Shown piece by piece: positions 63,483 to 64,000 of a stretch of 64,000 nt of DNA. Origin of the DNA: Parageobacillus sp. KH3-4 (GTDB lineage: Bacteria; Bacillota; Bacilli; Bacillales; Anoxybacillaceae); NCBI RefSeq assembly GCF_022846435.1, contig NZ_AP025627.1, forward strand, positions 2,824,001-2,888,000, given 5' to 3'. The notes under the pieces are model-generated. The model saw only the letters and a list, made by a program, of their open reading frames with translations, searched no databases and was not told the DNA's origin. Every line of letters starts with the position of its first letter. Positions within the stretch are counted from its first letter, which is position 1. The position numbers and the translations under genes were made by a program.

Positions 63483-64000
63483 TTAGCCAATCGACAAAAT
63501 CAGCGCAATGCCGGTGCCAATCGCGAACGCTGTTAAAAAAGCTTCCGCACCTTTGGACAATCCAGCAAGAAAATGCCCTGCCATTAAATCGCGCACAGCG
63601 TTCGTAATCACTAGTCCCGGCACCAACGGCATCACAGACCCAATAATAATTTTATCTAAATTCGCTCCTAACCCGATCGCAACGAGAATCATAGCCAATC
63701 CGCCCACAATAAACGAAGCAAAAAATTCAGCGAAAAACCGTATTTTCACAAGGCGGTGAATCATCTCAAAACAATAAAATCCCGCTCCTCCGGCAAAAAG
63801 TGAAGGAAAAAAGTTGTTCCATCCCCCAAACATGACAGCAAAACAACCACTGGCAATCGCCGCTGCCGCGACTTGCTGCCAAAAAGAGTAGGAAAATTTT
63901 TGTTTTTCCACTTCCTTTAACTGTTTATACGCCTCGTCGAGCGACAGCTCTCCATTGCTGATACGGCGGGAAATGTGATTCACAAGCGCGACTTTATGCA
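63483..64000 (-). CDS. threonine/serine exporter subunit, ThrE N-terminal half (YjjP-like), start outside window
   Basis: Partial gene. The visible 171 codons hold five membrane helices and the motif VMPLVPGLVITNAVRDLMAGH of the DUF1212/ThrE family. The frame stays open to base 64000 with family-like residues (HKVALVNHISRRI), so the N-terminal part, usually about 80 residues, lies outside. A GTG at 63983 has no ribosome site and is not the start. It is followed by the partner gene after 17 bases. Confidence 0.87.
   Translation of the reverse strand, partial: HKVALVNHISRRISNGELSLDEAYKQLKEVEKQKFSYSFWQQVAAAAIASGCFAVMFGGWNNFFPSLFAGGAGFYCFEMIHRLVKIRFFAEFFASFIVGGLAMILVAIGLGANLDKIIIGSVMPLVPGLVITNAVRDLMAGHFLAGLSKGAEAFLTAFAIGTGIALILSIG

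Overview
The window reads as a chromosome segment of a thermophilic, spore-forming Bacillaceae, most like Geobacillus, Parageobacillus or Anoxybacillus. The evidence is strong GGAGG ribosome sites, sigma-A promoters, a small acid-soluble spore protein, sigI-rsgI, kinE, a CtsR-controlled clpE, and gene neighbourhoods shared with Bacillus subtilis: clpE-ykvI-queCDEF, kinE-ogt beside the mtn genes, and ykvS-ykvT. No tRNA, rRNA, CRISPR array, intact insertion sequence or prophage was seen. Most of the DNA is conserved backbone, and the unusual material is regulatory or small-scale.

Layout. 1-6.8 kb: the N-terminal part of a PAS-GGDEF protein, a YodC-type nitroreductase, small unknown genes, an SDR oxidoreductase, the cell-wall hydrolase YkvT and YkvS. 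6.9-9.5 kb: the queCDEF operon for preQ0/preQ1 synthesis under a class I preQ1 riboswitch with its terminator. 9.7-18.3 kb: a chemoreceptor, YkvI, a double YtkA-domain lipoprotein, clpE with CtsR operators in its promoter, and an ABC-2 exporter operon with its TetR regulator between twin operators. 18.4-26.4 kb: a GNAT protein, oligoendopeptidase F, an amino-acid permease behind a structured leader I cannot classify, the peptidase YuxL, an MhqR-like regulator and a ZIP metal transporter.

26.5-38.3 kb is the methionine salvage region. mtnWXBD sits behind one SAM-I riboswitch. mtnE and mtnU are divergent. mtnK-mtnA sits behind a second SAM-I riboswitch and is fused translationally to a complete ribose-type ABC importer, a good candidate for methylthioribose uptake. 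38.5-45 kb: ogt, kinE, a B12-binding radical SAM protein, and an MFS exporter followed by four overlapping genes of 48-53 codons.

45.2-53.6 kb: a LacI-regulated alpha-glucan operon (debranching enzyme, binding protein, two permeases, alpha-glucosidase). The binding-protein gene carries a frameshift just after its lipobox. 53.7-59.6 kb: a spore SASP, rsgI and sigI, a YfnA-type permease, and a DUF485/acetate-type symporter pair. 59.7-62.9 kb: an M20 hydrolase, a GNAT acyltransferase and an N-succinylamino acid racemase, matching the pathway described in Geobacillus kaustophilus for irreversible D- to L-amino acid conversion. 63.0-64 kb: a split ThrE-type exporter, the second gene running off the window.
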